Counted from the stretch's first letter, positions 43,163-52,861 are shown. The stretch: DNA of 64,000 bases from Microbacterium rhizomatis (GCF_008710745.1 NZ_VYSA01000001.1:1426001-1490000), one strand, 5' to 3'. Numbers and translations are program-made. Notes: generated by a model from the letters alone, not told the origin.

Positions 43163-44316
43163 CCGCCGAGAAGACCCCCACCTCGTCGGGCTTCTTCGTC
43201 TCGCAGGAGGCGCCGATCGTCAGCGGCGATCCGGTGCCGACTCCGACGTCGCCCCCACCCGACATCCTGCGCTGCGCGTACATGGAGCTCGTCGTCACCG
43301 ATCTCGCCGCATCCCGCATCTTCTATGTCGACGTGCTCGGCCTCCACGTGACCGTGGAGGATGCCGAGGCGATCCATCTGCGCACCACCGAGGAGTTCAT
43401 CCACCACAATCTCGTGCTCCGGCAGGGGCCGGTCGCCGCCGTGGCCGCGTTCTCGTACCGCGTGCGCACCCCGGAAGACCTCGACCGAGCGGTCGCGTTC
43501 TACGAAGAGCTCGGATGCCGCGTCGAACGCCGGGTCGACGGCTTCACCGAGGGCATCGGCGACTCGGTGCGGGTCACCGACCCGCTCGGCTTCCCGTACG
43601 AGTTCTTCTTCCAGACCGAGCATGTCGAGCGCCTCTCGTGGCGCTACGACCTGCACACGCCCGGCGAGCTCGTGCGCCTCGACCACTTCAACCAGGTGAC
43701 TCCCGACGTGCCGCGTGCGGTGAACTTCATGCAGTCTCTGGGATTCCGGGTGACCGAAGACATCCAGGACGACGAGGGCACGGTCTACGCCGCGTGGATG
43801 CGCCGCAAGCCCACCGTCCACGACACGGCGATGACCGGCGGCGATGGCCCGCGCATGCACCACGTCGCCTTCGCGACGCACGAGAAGCACAACATCCTCG
43901 CGATCTGCGACAAGCTCGGCGCCCTCCGCCGCTCGGATGCGATCGAGCGGGGTCCTGGCCGCCACGGCGTCTCGAACGCCTTCTACCTCTACCTGCGCGA
44001 CCCCGACGGGCACCGCGTCGAGATCTACACGCAGGACTACTACACGGGCGACCCCGACAACCCGGTCATCACATGGGACGTGCACGACAATCAGCGTCGT
44101 GACTGGTGGGGAAACCCCGTCGTGCCCAGCTGGTACACCGAGGCCTCGCTCGTGCTCGACCTCGACGGCAACCCGCAGCCCGTCGTCGCGCGGACCGACA
44201 CGAGCGAGATGGCGGTCACGATCGGCGCCGACGGATTCAGCTTCACCCGCCCGGACGAGCCCGCACAGCTGCCGTCGTGGAAACAGGGCGAATACAAGCT
44301 CGGCCATCAGCTGTGA
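43159..44316 (+). CDS. hpaD: 3,4-dihydroxyphenylacetate 2,3-dioxygenase (extradiol)
   Basis: A 385-residue two-domain vicinal-oxygen-chelate dioxygenase that opens the homoprotocatechuate ring. The metal triad is H176 (LDHFNQV), H235 (RMHHVAF) and E288 (HRVEIYTQDYY). The spacings of 59 and 53 residues equal those of H155/H214/E267 in the Brevibacterium fuscum Fe enzyme and Arthrobacter MndD; Fe and Mn versions exist in this family, and the sequence alone does not decide. A 20-residue longer N-terminus precedes the first domain. ATG 43159 overlaps hpaE; the stop overlaps hpaH (GTGA). Cytoplasmic. Confidence 0.95.
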   Translation: MTAEKTPTSSGFFVSQEAPIVSGDPVPTPTSPPPDILRCAYMELVVTDLAASRIFYVDVLGLHVTVEDAEAIHLRTTEEFIHHNLVLRQGPVAAVAAFSYRVRTPEDLDRAVAFYEELGCRVERRVDGFTEGIGDSVRVTDPLGFPYEFFFQTEHVERLSWRYDLHTPGELVRLDHFNQVTPDVPRAVNFMQSLGFRVTEDIQDDEGTVYAAWMRRKPTVHDTAMTGGDGPRMHHVAFATHEKHNILAICDKLGALRRSDAIERGPGRHGVSNAFYLYLRDPDGHRVEIYTQDYYTGDPDNPVITWDVHDNQRRDWWGNPVVPSWYTEASLVLDLDGNPQPVVARTDTSEMAVTIGADGFSFTRPDEPAQLPSWKQGEYKLGHQL

Positions 44317-45101
44317 CCCTCGCACCCGAGGTGATCGCACAGCTCGCCGACGAACTCGCCGACGCTGACCGCAACCACGGCGTCATCACGCGCATCACCG
44401 CACGGCATCCCGACGCGACGATCGAGGATTCGTATGCGATCCAGGGGCTCTGGCGCGATCGTATGATCGCGCGGGGCCGGCATCTGGTCGGCCGCAAGAT
44501 CGGTCTGACGTCCAAGGCGATGCAGCGGGCGACCGGGATCGCGGAGCCCGACTTCGGCGTGATGTTCGACGACACCGTCTTCGCGACGGGCGCCGAGATC
44601 CCGGTCGATCTGTTCTCGAACGTGCGCGTCGAGGTCGAGCTGGCGTTCGTGCTGAAGCAGCCGCTGGAAGGGCCCGGCGCGACCCTCGACGACGCGATCG
44701 CCGCGATCGACTACGCCGTTCCAGCCCTCGAGGTGCTCAACTCGCACATCGAGCTCGAGGGTCGGACGATCGTCGACACGATCGCCGACAACGCCGCATA
44801 CGGGGCGATGGTGCTCGGCGATGTGCGCAAGCGCCCGGACGAGATCGATCTGCGCTGGGTGCCCGGGGTGCTGACGCGCAACGGTGAGGTCGAAGAGACC
44901 GGGGTCGCTGCGGGCGTGCTCGGCCACCCCGCGACCGGGGTCGCCTGGCTCGCGAACAAGCTCGCCCTGCACGGCGCGCGGCTCGAGACCGGCGAGATCA
45001 TCCTCGCGGGGTCCTTCACGCGCCCGATGTGGGTCTCGCGCGGCGATGACGTGGTCTGTGACTATGGACCGATGGGGATGATCACATGTCGCTTCGTCTA
45101 G
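44313..45101 (+). CDS. hpaH: 2-oxo-hept-4-ene-1,7-dioate hydratase
   Basis: A 262-residue member of the FAH/MhpD-type hydratase family that adds water to the decarboxylated hepten-dioate. Motifs: GRKIGLTSKAMQRATGI, FGVMFDDTVF, EVELAFVLKQPLEGPG (metal-binding ExE) and the final GDDVVCDYGPMGMITCRF. Length is normal for HpaH (267). The start is a GTG overlapping the hpaD stop by four bases. The end overlaps hpaI by 16 bases. The product goes to the HpaI aldolase. Confidence 0.93.
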   Translation: MTLAPEVIAQLADELADADRNHGVITRITARHPDATIEDSYAIQGLWRDRMIARGRHLVGRKIGLTSKAMQRATGIAEPDFGVMFDDTVFATGAEIPVDLFSNVRVEVELAFVLKQPLEGPGATLDDAIAAIDYAVPALEVLNSHIELEGRTIVDTIADNAAYGAMVLGDVRKRPDEIDLRWVPGVLTRNGEVEETGVAAGVLGHPATGVAWLANKLALHGARLETGEIILAGSFTRPMWVSRGDDVVCDYGPMGMITCRFV

Positions 45102-45895
45102 GCCCGACGTTCCGCGACGCGCTGAGCGCGGCATCCCGCCCTCTCGCGGGGATGTGGGTGTGCACCGCGAGCCCGGTCGTGGCGGAGATCTGCGCCGGGT
45201 CGGGCCTGGACTGGCTGCTGATCGACATGGAGCACTCGCCCAACGGGCTCGCCTCGACCGTCGCGCAGCTGCAGGTCGCGGCGGCGTACCCGATCACCCC
45301 CGTCGTGCGGGTGCCGATCGGCGACGTCGTCACGATCAAGCAGGTGCTCGATCTCGGTGCGCAGAACATCCTGGTACCGATGATCTCGTCGCGCGAGGAG
45401 GCCGGAGACATCGTGCGGGCGGTGCGCTACCCGCCCAGGGGCGTCCGCGGTGTCGGTTCTGCACTCGCCCGGTCGGGCCGCTGGAACCGCGTCGACGGAT
45501 ACCTCGAGAACGCCGACGCGCACGTGTCGCTGTTCGTCCAGATCGAGACGGCCCAGGGGGTCGAGGCCGCGGCCGGCATCGCCGCGGTGGACGGCATCGA
45601 CGGGGTGTTCGTCGGCCCTTCGGATCTCGCCGCGTCGATGGGCCTGCTCGGGCAGCAGACGCACCCGGATGTCAGAGCCGCGGTCGGGCGTACGTTCGAC
45701 GCGGTGCGCGGAGCGGGAAAGCCGGTTGGCATCAACGCCTTCGACCCGGCCGTCGCCCAGGAGTATGTCGACGCCGGAGCGTCGTTCGTGCTGGTCGACG
45801 CCGACGTCGCGCTGCTCGCCCGCGGGTCGGAGGCACTCGCGGCACGCTGGATCCCCGCAGACGCTTCCGAGAGCGCCCCGCGCCCCGCGCACTGA
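45086..45895 (+). CDS. hpaI: 4-hydroxy-2-oxoheptanedioate aldolase
   Basis: A 269-residue class II pyruvate aldolase of the HpcH/HpaI family, cleaving the last intermediate to pyruvate and succinate semialdehyde. Signature blocks: GMWVCTASPVVAEICAGSGLDWLLIDMEHSP-type start (ID-EHSPN), QNILVPMISSREEA, QIETAQGVEAA (metal ligand E) and VFVGPSDLAASMG. Start ATG at 45086, inside the last codons of hpaH. The succinate semialdehyde formed could be taken up by the GabD encoded at 19020-20492. Last gene of the operon. Confidence 0.94.
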   Translation: MSLRLGPTFRDALSAASRPLAGMWVCTASPVVAEICAGSGLDWLLIDMEHSPNGLASTVAQLQVAAAYPITPVVRVPIGDVVTIKQVLDLGAQNILVPMISSREEAGDIVRAVRYPPRGVRGVGSALARSGRWNRVDGYLENADAHVSLFVQIETAQGVEAAAGIAAVDGIDGVFVGPSDLAASMGLLGQQTHPDVRAAVGRTFDAVRGAGKPVGINAFDPAVAQEYVDAGASFVLVDADVALLARGSEALAARWIPADASESAPRPAH

Positions 45896-45969
45896 GCCCC
45901 GGGCGGCATCGTGCGAAGGGGAGCTGTCAAGCGGCAATTCGCGGCGTCGGCACGTGGCATGGTTGACGC

Positions 45970-46764
45970 ATGAAACGCGATGTCTCGAGCACCATCGTCC
46001 TGGACGTCACCAATCCGGCCGAGATGATCTTCGCGGTCGCCGTGGCGGGCCACTACACGCCGGTCACCGAATCGTTCATCGCGACGCTCGACGGGCACGA
46101 GATCCCCTTCGCGACCCTCCCCGATGCGCACGGCGGCCGGTTGCACAAGGTGTCCTCCGGTACAGGCCGACTCGAGGTGCGGTATGCCGCGTCAATCCTG
46201 GGGCCGGGTGACATCGGGATCCCCACCGAGACCGACCTGGTGACGTACCTGCGCCCCAGCCGCTACGCGGAGTCCGACACCCTCGGCCCGACCGCGTTCG
46301 CCGAGTTCCGTGATGTTCCGCCCTCCGACCTCCTGACCGCGGTCTCATCGTGGGTCGGCACTCGACTGGCCTACGTGCCCGGATCGAGCCTCCCCACCGA
46401 CGGCGCTGTGCGCACCCTGCTCGCCCGCAAGGGTGTGTGCCGGGACTATGCCCACCTCTGCGTCGCGCTGCTGCGCGCCCTCAACGTGCCCGCCCGACTC
46501 GTCGCCGTGTACGCGCCGGGACTCTCGCCCATGGACTTCCACGCGGTCACCGAGGCGTGGGTCGAGGGTGCGTGGCGCGTCGTGGATGCCACCACCCTGG
46601 CCCCGCGCTCGACCCTCGTGCGGATCGCGACCGGGAGGGATGCGGCGGACTCGGCCTTCCTCACGATCCTCTCGGGCAACGTCGACCTCGTCGACGTGAA
46701 CGTGACCGCGATCGTCGACGAACTGCCCGACGACGATCTGACGCAGTTCGCCGCGATCGCCTGA
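45970..46764 (+). CDS. Transglutaminase-like protein
   Basis: A 264-residue cytoplasmic protein. The C-terminal half is a transglutaminase-like cysteine-protease fold with the triad C158 in RKGVCRDYAHLCVALLRA, a histidine in MDFHAVTEAWVEG and an aspartate in WRVVDATTLAP. The N-terminal half (beta-rich, RYAASILGPGDIG) resembles the bacterial transglutaminase N-domain. These proteins may hydrolyse or crosslink peptide bonds; the substrate is unknown. ATG at 45970 with weak Shine-Dalgarno. It is separated from hpaI by 74 bases and is probably independent. Confidence 0.85.
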   Translation: MKRDVSSTIVLDVTNPAEMIFAVAVAGHYTPVTESFIATLDGHEIPFATLPDAHGGRLHKVSSGTGRLEVRYAASILGPGDIGIPTETDLVTYLRPSRYAESDTLGPTAFAEFRDVPPSDLLTAVSSWVGTRLAYVPGSSLPTDGAVRTLLARKGVCRDYAHLCVALLRALNVPARLVAVYAPGLSPMDFHAVTEAWVEGAWRVVDATTLAPRSTLVRIATGRDAADSAFLTILSGNVDLVDVNVTAIVDELPDDDLTQFAAIA

Positions 46765-46796
46765 CGCCCGGCATCCCGCGCAGCTACTCTGGGCAC

Positions 46797-47342
46797 ATGC
46801 GCGCCTGGCTGATCCGATTCGTCTCGCTCTACGTCTTCAACGTCGTGGTGCTGCTGCTGATCGGACTGCTGCTGCCGCAGGTGAGTGTCGGCTGGGCGGT
46901 GCTCTGGGCGAGCATCATCCTCACCGCCGCGACGCTGTGGATCAAACCACTGATCACCAGGTGGTTCCGCGGCATGGCCGCCCGCTCTGCCGGGCAGCGC
47001 ACGAAGGCCGGCGAGAAGGTCGTGCAGTTCTTCCTCGTGCTGCTCGTCGCCTACATCGTGTGGGTCCTGGTCGCACTGCTGTCGGGCGTGCGCGTGCACG
47101 GCTGGTTCTGGGGATACGTGATCCCGCCGGTCATCCTGCTCATCGCCTGGGCGATCTACGACGCGATCGACGACCGCATCGAGGGCCACGCGGGCGTGCT
47201 CTACGACAAGGCCACCGGAAAGCCGGTGGCGACGGCGGATGCGGCGGCCAGCGCATCCGCCCCTGAGACCAGCGCCGTGCAGACCGAACTGAAGGACGGC
47301 CTCACCCCGGAGCAGCGCCGCATGCTCGACGAGCTCGGCTGA
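46797..47342 (+). CDS. Membrane protein of unknown function
   Basis: A 181-residue protein with four predicted helices: residues 5-27 (VSLYVFNVVVLLLIGLLLP), 31-50, 76-98 (VVQFFLVLLVAYIVWVLVALL) and 103-122, then a 55-residue soluble tail rich in Ala/Thr ending PEQRRMLDELG. No family recognised. ATG at 46797, 32 bases after the transglutaminase stop, so the two may be co-transcribed. The frame is open upstream only as a shadow of the neighbouring gene. Confidence 0.75.
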   Translation: MRAWLIRFVSLYVFNVVVLLLIGLLLPQVSVGWAVLWASIILTAATLWIKPLITRWFRGMAARSAGQRTKAGEKVVQFFLVLLVAYIVWVLVALLSGVRVHGWFWGYVIPPVILLIAWAIYDAIDDRIEGHAGVLYDKATGKPVATADAAASASAPETSAVQTELKDGLTPEQRRMLDELG

Positions 47343-47700
47343 GCCCACTCCCCCTCTCCCCCCTCGCGCGCCGCGCCGAGTCATTCAGGGGCCAGATCTG
47401 GTCGCCATTTCGGGCAGGGAACGGCACGGGGTGGCCCGCGACCACGGGGGCCACATCCTCGCGGGTCGCTTCTGGGCGCCATCTCCGCGTGACAGCGACA
47501 ACACCTGGCCCGCGACACCTCGCCCGCGAGCGGGCCGGACCTGAGGACCCGCGGCACGTCGCCAACCATCGCGTAACAATGCGACGCCCTTCGGGCCCCC
47601 GCATCCCCGCGGACGGCAGAATAGGAGGGCGCGCCTGGACAGCACCGGGCGCCCGCCCCGCGTTCGAGCGGGGGTCTGCACCTCGAATCTGGAGGCATCC
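47343..47700. other. 358-base intergenic region before the amino-acid importer
   Basis: No credible gene on either strand. It holds two dyads: GTGGCCC (about 47430) with GGGCCAC, 10-base loop; and GCCCGC-GA-GCGGGC near 47520, terminator-like. The start of the importer is preceded by CTGGAGGCATCC. A promoter for the importer presumably lies around 47560-47640, but no clear consensus was seen. Confidence 0.5.
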
Positions 47701-48546
47701 ATGCCGCATTCCCGTCCCCTGCTGCGCACCGCCGCGGTCGCCCTCTTCGCCGCGGCCCTCGCGCTCACGGGTTGCGCGAGCGGCGCGGCGCCCGGCGCGT
47801 CCGGCGACGCCGACGCGAGCTACATCACCCCCGGCAAGCTCACGATCGCCACCGGTGAGACCGCCTACTTCCCCTATGTCATCGACGACGATCCGACCAG
47901 CGGCGAGGGCTTCGAGGCCGCCGTCGCCTATGCCGTAGCCGACAAGCTCGGGTTCGCGAAGGAAGACGTCGAGTGGGTGCGCACGAGCTTCGAGTCGGCG
48001 ATCGCCCCCGGGCCGAAGAGCTTCGATTTCAACATCCAGCAGTACACGATCACGGATGAGCGCAAGCAGGCCGTCGACTTCTCGTCGCCGTACTACTCCG
48101 CCAGCCAGGCCGTCGTCGCGGTTAAAGGCGGCAAGGCCGACGGCGTGACCTCGATCGCCGGGCTGCAGGGCCTCACGCTCGGCGCGATGTCGGGCTCGAC
48201 GAGCGCGACCACGATCCAGGATGCGGTCAAGCCGACGACCGCACCGCAGCTGTACGGCTCCAACGAGGATGCCGTGGCCGCCCTCAAGGCGAACCAGATC
48301 GACGCGATCGTGCTCGACCTGCCGACGGCGTACTACGCCACCGGCGTCTACATCGACAACTCGTTCATCGTCGGGGAGCTGCCCGCTGCCGGAGTCCCCG
48401 ACGAATGGGGCCTGCTGCTGGCCAAGGACTCGCCGCTCACGGCGAAGGTCACCGCGGCCGTCGACGAGCTCCGCAACGACGGAACGCTCGCGACCATCAC
48501 CGACAAGTGGCTCGGCTCCGGTCAGGGCGTCACCCAGCTCAAGTGA
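47701..48546 (+). CDS. Polar amino-acid ABC importer, substrate-binding lipoprotein
   Basis: A 281-residue family 3 solute-binding protein. Lipoprotein signal peptide with lipobox LTGC, C25 being the lipid-modified residue. The body has LTIATGETAYFPYVIDDDP, EDVEWVRTSFESAIAPGPKSFDF, SSPYYSASQAVVAVKGG and, near the end, LRNDGTLATITDKWLG, the usual order of glutamine/polar amino-acid binders. The exact amino acid is not clear. ATG at 47701 with GGAGGC. First of three genes for one importer (binding protein, permease, ATPase); the permease starts 68 bases later. Confidence 0.92.
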   Translation: MPHSRPLLRTAAVALFAAALALTGCASGAAPGASGDADASYITPGKLTIATGETAYFPYVIDDDPTSGEGFEAAVAYAVADKLGFAKEDVEWVRTSFESAIAPGPKSFDFNIQQYTITDERKQAVDFSSPYYSASQAVVAVKGGKADGVTSIAGLQGLTLGAMSGSTSATTIQDAVKPTTAPQLYGSNEDAVAALKANQIDAIVLDLPTAYYATGVYIDNSFIVGELPAAGVPDEWGLLLAKDSPLTAKVTAAVDELRNDGTLATITDKWLGSGQGVTQLK

Positions 48547-48613
48547 TCCGCGTCATCGCCCGCATATCGATCGCGGAATCGATCGTCCCGCCGGCCCCCG
48601 TCCGGGTGCCCGC

Positions 48614-49483
48614 ATGACGGTGCCGCAGGCCGGGCCTGCGACCGGCCACCAGCCCAGCTCCCTCGAGCTCGATCGGCGCGCCTTCCGGCGCGGTCGGTCG
48701 CAGCGGTCCGTACTGCTGGCGGTCGCCTCGACCATCGCCTTCGCGGTGATCGTCTGGGCCACCGTGATCAACACGGCGGGCTGGGCGAATGTGCAGGAGT
48801 CGTTCTTCGACCCGGCGGTCGCGATCGAATCGCTCCCGAAGGTGTGGGACGGGTTCCTTCTGAACCTCGAGGTGTTGGCCATCTCGATCGTCACCGTCGC
48901 GATCTGCGCGCTGGTGCTCGCACTCCTCCGGACGCTGCGCGGGCCGGTGTTCTTCCCGCTCCGGGCGATCGCCGCCGGGTACACCGACATCTTCCGCGGG
49001 CTGCCGCTGATCATCGTGCTGTACCTCGTCGGCTTCGGGCTTCCGACGATCCTCAATACGCGCATCCCCCCTGTCGTCCTGGGAGTGCTCGCCCTGACGC
49101 TGACGTATTCGGCATACGTGGCCGAGGTGATCCGTGCGGGCATCGAGGCGGTGCATCCGTCCCAGCGGCTCGCGGCGCGGGCACTCGGCCTCAGCTACGG
49201 CCGGACGCTGCGGCACGTCGTGCTTCCGCAGGCGCTCCGGAAGATGACACCGCCGCTCATGAACGACTTCGTCTCGATGCAGAAGGACGTCGGTCTCGTC
49301 TCGATCCTCGGTGCCATCGACGCTGTGGCGGCCGCACGGTCGGAAGTCGCCACGACCTACAACTTCACGCCGTACGTCGTTGCCGGCATCCTCTTCGTAC
49401 TCCTCGCCATCCCGACCATCCGCCTCACCGACTGGTACGCGGCGCGGCTGCGCCAGCGCGAGCAGACGGGATCGGTGCTGTGA
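48614..49483 (+). CDS. Polar amino-acid ABC importer, permease
   Basis: A 289-residue HisM/GlnP-type permease. After a 40-residue hydrophilic N-terminus and one extra helix (VLLAVASTIAFAVIVWATV) come the canonical helices, with DIFRGLPLIIVLYLVGFG and the EAA loop EAVHPSQRLAARALGLSYGRTLRHVVLPQALRKM-type block (ARALG and LPQA) that docks the ATPase. ATG at 48614; its stop overlaps the ATPase start. A single permease gene implies a homodimer. Confidence 0.92.
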   Translation: MTVPQAGPATGHQPSSLELDRRAFRRGRSQRSVLLAVASTIAFAVIVWATVINTAGWANVQESFFDPAVAIESLPKVWDGFLLNLEVLAISIVTVAICALVLALLRTLRGPVFFPLRAIAAGYTDIFRGLPLIIVLYLVGFGLPTILNTRIPPVVLGVLALTLTYSAYVAEVIRAGIEAVHPSQRLAARALGLSYGRTLRHVVLPQALRKMTPPLMNDFVSMQKDVGLVSILGAIDAVAAARSEVATTYNFTPYVVAGILFVLLAIPTIRLTDWYAARLRQREQTGSVL

Positions 49484-50229
49484 GCGGTTCGACGGCGGGC
49501 CCCCTGCTCGAGGCGCATGACCTGTGGAAGTCTTTCGGCGACCGCGAGGTGCTGCGCGGCGTCTCGATCGACCTGTCAGCGCACGAGGTCGTCGCCGTGA
49601 TCGGCGCGAGCGGTTCGGGGAAGTCGACACTGCTGCGCTGCCTCAACCTGCTCGAGCCGATCGACGACGGGCGCATCCTGCTCGGCGGTGAGGATATCTC
49701 GGATCCACGGGTGCATGCCGACCGGGTTCGGGCGCGGTTCGGTGCGGTGTTCCAGAGCTACAACCTGTTCCCGCACCTTTCGGTGATCGACAACGTCACG
49801 CTCGCGTCCCGCGTCGTGCGGGGCGTCTCGCGCCGAGACGCCGAGCGCCGCGGCATGGAGCTGCTGGAGCGGATCGGGCTCACCGCGCAGGCCAAGGAGC
49901 ACCCCGACCGCCTCTCCGGCGGGCAGCAGCAGAGGGCTGCGATCGTGCGGGCCATCGCCACCGACCCGGAGGTGCTTCTGCTCGACGAGATCACCTCGGC
50001 CCTGGACCCCGAGCTCGTCACCGAAGTGCTCGAGCTCGTGCGCTCGCTCGCCGACGATGGAGCGACGATCCTCATGGCCACGCACGAGATGGCGTTCGCC
50101 CGAGACGTCGCCCACCGCGTGGTGTTCCTGGACGCCGGGCGCATCCTGGAGCAGGGCACGCCCGCCGAGGTGTTCGGCGCGCCGCGCGAGCCGCGCACGC
50201 GCGAGTTCCTCGCCCGCTTCATGGCCTGA
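49480..50229 (+). CDS. Polar amino-acid ABC importer, ATPase
   Basis: A 249-residue ATPase of the GlnQ/HisP class. Walker A GASGSGKST (residues 43-51), Q-loop VFQSYNLFPHLSVIDNV, signature LSGGQQQRAAI, Walker B VLLLDEITSALDPE (an isoleucine replaces the usual proline after DE), and switch ATHEMAFARDVA. GTG start at 49480 overlapping the permease stop (GTGA). Last gene of the importer, followed by the hairpin repeat at 50243-50309. Confidence 0.94.
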   Translation: MSGSTAGPLLEAHDLWKSFGDREVLRGVSIDLSAHEVVAVIGASGSGKSTLLRCLNLLEPIDDGRILLGGEDISDPRVHADRVRARFGAVFQSYNLFPHLSVIDNVTLASRVVRGVSRRDAERRGMELLERIGLTAQAKEHPDRLSGGQQQRAAIVRAIATDPEVLLLDEITSALDPELVTEVLELVRSLADDGATILMATHEMAFARDVAHRVVFLDAGRILEQGTPAEVFGAPREPRTREFLARFMA

Positions 50230-50242
50230 CCCGGCTGCGTTC

Positions 50243-50309
50243 GTCGGAGGATCGGCCCTCGGTCGGAGGATTTCGGCCGAATCCTCCGACATCGGCCTCA
50301 TCCTCCGAC
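50243..50309. repeat. Dispersed intergenic hairpin repeat, copy 2
   Basis: GTCGGAGGATT (50262-50272) pairs perfectly with AATCCTCCGAC (50280-50290), with further GTCGGAGGATCGG and CATCCTCCGACG arms on either side. It matches copy 1 (7510-7575) in order and wording. It lies after a gene end and probably ends the importer transcript. Confidence 0.7.
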
Positions 50310-50497
50310 GCTGCGTGGGGGCCTCCCCAGCGGCGCGTGAATCGGCATGGGCGAGGCGTTCGACGCCGTGCGCAGGGAGATGGTGCGGCGCGGCACCCTC
50401 CAGGCCCCTCCTGTCACTTCAGCCACGCTCCTCCCTGCAAACGGTCGGGAAGGACAGGCGCATCCTCGGCGAGCGCCGTGCGGGGACGGGCTCCGCG

Positions 50498-51379
50498 TCA
50501 GGCTGAGGCGCGCTCGGCCGCCTCGACCACATTCGTCATGAGCAGGGCGACGGTCATCGGACCGACTCCCCCGGGGTTCGGCGAGAGCCAGCCGGCGACC
50601 TCGGCGACGTCGGGATGGACGTCGCCGTAGACCTTGGACTTACCCGTCTCGGGGTCGATCTCACGCGTCACGCCCACATCGAGCACGGCCGCGCCGGGCT
50701 TCACGTCGGCGGCGGTGACGAGGTGCTTGACCCCGGCGGCCGCGACGATGACGTCGGCTTCGCGGAGGTAGTGACCGAGGTCGACCGTGCCCGTGTGAGT
50801 GAGGGTGACGGTGGCGTTGAGATCGCGCCGGGTGAGCAGCAGTCCGATCGAGCGGCCGATCGTCACACCACGGCCGACGACGACGACGTGCGTGCCGGCG
50901 AGGTCGTAGCCGTTGCGCACCAGAAGCTCGATCACGCCACGCGGCGTGCACGGGAGGGGCGTGGTGATCGGCGCGTTGACGTTCAGCACGAGGCGTCCGA
51001 GGTTGGTCGGATGCAGTCCGTCGGCGTCTTTCGCTGGGTCGATGCGCTCGAGGATCGCGTCGGTGTCGATGTGCTTCGGAAGCGGCAGCTGCACGATGAA
51101 GCCGTGGCACGCAGGGTCGGCGTTCAGCGCATCGATCGCCGCCTCGACCTCCGCCTGCGTGGCGTCGGCGGGCAGCTCGACCTGGATCGAGTTCATCCCG
51201 ATCGCCTCGGACTGGCGGTGCTTCATGCCGACGTAGAGCTGCGAAGCCGGGTCGGCGCCGACGAGCACGGTGGCGATCCCCGGCACGGTGCCGCGCTCCC
51301 GCAGCGCGGCAACGCGCCCGCGCAGCTCTTCACGAATGGATGCCGCAGCCGCGACCCCGTCGAGTCTCTGTGCCGTCAT
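50498..51379 (-). CDS. folD: Methylenetetrahydrofolate dehydrogenase / cyclohydrolase
   Basis: A 293-residue bifunctional folate enzyme linking 5,10-methylene-THF and 10-formyl-THF. Y49 and K53 lie in [17 protein letters not shown] (catalytic Y-x3-K). [24 protein letters not shown] and the NADP loop [17 protein letters not shown] are present, ending [17 protein letters not shown]. Length is normal. ATG at 51377-51379 with GAGGAC upstream. It is 207 bases downstream of glyA on the same strand, so the ZTP riboswitch ahead of glyA may control both. Confidence 0.96.
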   Translation of the reverse strand: MTAQRLDGVAAAASIREELRGRVAALRERGTVPGIATVLVGADPASQLYVGMKHRQSEAIGMNSIQVELPADATQAEVEAAIDALNADPACHGFIVQLPLPKHIDTDAILERIDPAKDADGLHPTNLGRLVLNVNAPITTPLPCTPRGVIELLVRNGYDLAGTHVVVVGRGVTIGRSIGLLLTRRDLNATVTLTHTGTVDLGHYLREADVIVAAAGVKHLVTAADVKPGAAVLDVGVTREIDPETGKSKVYGDVHPDVAEVAGWLSPNPGGVGPMTVALLMTNVVEAAERASA

Positions 51380-51426
51380 CTTGTGTCCTCACTTCGTCGT
51401 GGCCCCGTTCCCCTCCCCGCGCCCCC

Positions 51427-51495
51427 GCGAGACCGTATGGACGCCACGAGAAGGTACGCGACTGCTTCAGTCTCGTTGCGCCTATCCGGTCTCGC
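51427..51495. repeat. 69-bp element bounded by inverted repeats, in the glyA-folD gap
   Basis: GCGAGACCG (51427-51435) and CGGTCTCGC (51487-51495) are exact complements. Inside lies a second dyad, CGACT-GCTTC-AGTC. On the folD strand the element would fold as one long hairpin in the leader. C-rich and G-rich tracts flank it. Confidence 0.55.
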
Positions 51496-51500
51496 GGAAT

Positions 51501-51529
51501 GGGAGGGGGGGTGGGGAAGGGGAAGGGGG
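51501..51529 (+). repeat. G-run tract (possible G-quadruplex)
   Basis: GGGAGGGGGGGTGGGG then AAGGGGAAGGGGG: five runs of three or more G within 29 bases on the plus strand, just after the glyA 3' end (the glyA/folD transcripts carry the C-rich complement). Confidence 0.6.
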
Positions 51530-51586
51530 TAGAGAAGGGCGCTGATATCACTATGCCCGTAGGTATGTGGCTGGGTCTACCCCGAG

Positions 51587-52861
51587 CTACTGACGCAGGC
51601 CCGGGTAAAGGGGGAAAGCGGCGGTCAGGGCGGCGACGCGGAGGCGGAGTGCCTCGACATCGGCTCCGGGCAGGAGCGCGAGCGCGATGACGTCTGCGAC
51701 CTCGGTGAACTCGACATCGCCGAACCCACGGGTGGCGAGCGCCGGAGTGCCGATGCGCAGGCCCGAGGTGACCATCGGCGGCCGCGGGTCGTTGGGCACC
51801 GCGTTGCGGTTGACCGTGATGCGGATGTCGTGCAGCAGGTCTTCGGCCTGCTTGCCGTCGACGGCCGCATCGCGCAGGTCGACCAGCACCAGATGCACGT
51901 CGGTGCCGCCGGAGCGGATGGCGATGCCGGCATCCTTCACGTCCTGCTGCGACAGCCGCTCGGCGAGGATGCGGGCGCCGCGCAGCACCCGCTCCTGGCG
52001 CTCCTTGAACTCGGGCGTGGCGGCGAGCTTGAACGCGGTGGCCTTCGCGGCGATGACGTGCATGAGCGGCCCGCCCTGCTGCCCGGGGAAGACGGCCGTG
52101 TTGATCTTCTTCGCGATCTCGGGGTCGTTGGTCAGGATGAAGCCCGACCTGGGGCCGCCGATCGTCTTGTGGACGGTCGATGAGACCACGTGCGCGTGCG
52201 GCACCGGCGACGGGTGCAGGCCCGCCGCGACGAGGCCGGCGAAGTGCGCCATATCGACCCACAGCAGCGCGCCCACCTCGTCGGCGATCGCACGGAACGC
52301 GGCGAAGTCGAGCTGGCGCGGGTAGGCCGACCACCCCGCGATGATGACCTTGGGCGTGTGCTCGATCGCGAGCCTGCGCACCTCGTCCATGTCGATGACG
52401 GATGTCTCGGGGTCGACGCCGTACGCCACGATGTCGTACAGCCGGCCCGAGAAGTTGATCTTCATACCGTGCGTGAGGTGACCGCCCTGGTCGAGCGAGA
52501 GGCCGAGCAGCGTGTCTCCCGGGCGGGCGATCGCGTGCAGGACTGCCGCGTTCGCCGTGGCGCCGGAGTGCGGCTGCACGTTCGCGAACGCGGCGCCGAA
52601 CAGGGACTTGGCCCGCTCGATCGCGAGCTCTTCGGCGACGTCGACCTCTTCGCAGCCGCCGTAGTACCGCCTGCCGGGGTAGCCCTCGGCGTACTTGTTC
52701 GTGAGCACCGAGCCCTGCGACTGCAGGACCGACACCGGAACGAAGTTCTCCGAGGCGATCATCTCGAGGAAGCCGCGCTGACGCTCGAGCTCGCGCTCCA
52801 GCACCTGGGCGATCTCGGGGTCGACCTCTGCGAGGGGGGCGTTGAAATAAGGATCTGACAT
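51587..52861 (-). CDS. glyA: Serine hydroxymethyltransferase
   Basis: A 424-residue PLP enzyme converting serine and THF to glycine and 5,10-methylene-THF. Opening blocks [17 protein letters not shown] and [17 protein letters not shown], then [21 protein letters not shown] and the PLP lysine K232 in [13 protein letters not shown], plus [12 protein letters not shown]. Length is normal. ATG at 52859-52861 with AGGAGA. It is preceded by a ZTP riboswitch and followed by folD; both supply one-carbon units for purine synthesis, which fits ZTP (a signal of 10-formyl-THF shortage) as inducer. Confidence 0.97.
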   Translation of the reverse strand: MSDPYFNAPLAEVDPEIAQVLERELERQRGFLEMIASENFVPVSVLQSQGSVLTNKYAEGYPGRRYYGGCEEVDVAEELAIERAKSLFGAAFANVQPHSGATANAAVLHAIARPGDTLLGLSLDQGGHLTHGMKINFSGRLYDIVAYGVDPETSVIDMDEVRRLAIEHTPKVIIAGWSAYPRQLDFAAFRAIADEVGALLWVDMAHFAGLVAAGLHPSPVPHAHVVSSTVHKTIGGPRSGFILTNDPEIAKKINTAVFPGQQGGPLMHVIAAKATAFKLAATPEFKERQERVLRGARILAERLSQQDVKDAGIAIRSGGTDVHLVLVDLRDAAVDGKQAEDLLHDIRITVNRNAVPNDPRPPMVTSGLRIGTPALATRGFGDVEFTEVADVIALALLPGADVEALRLRVAALTAAFPLYPGLRQ

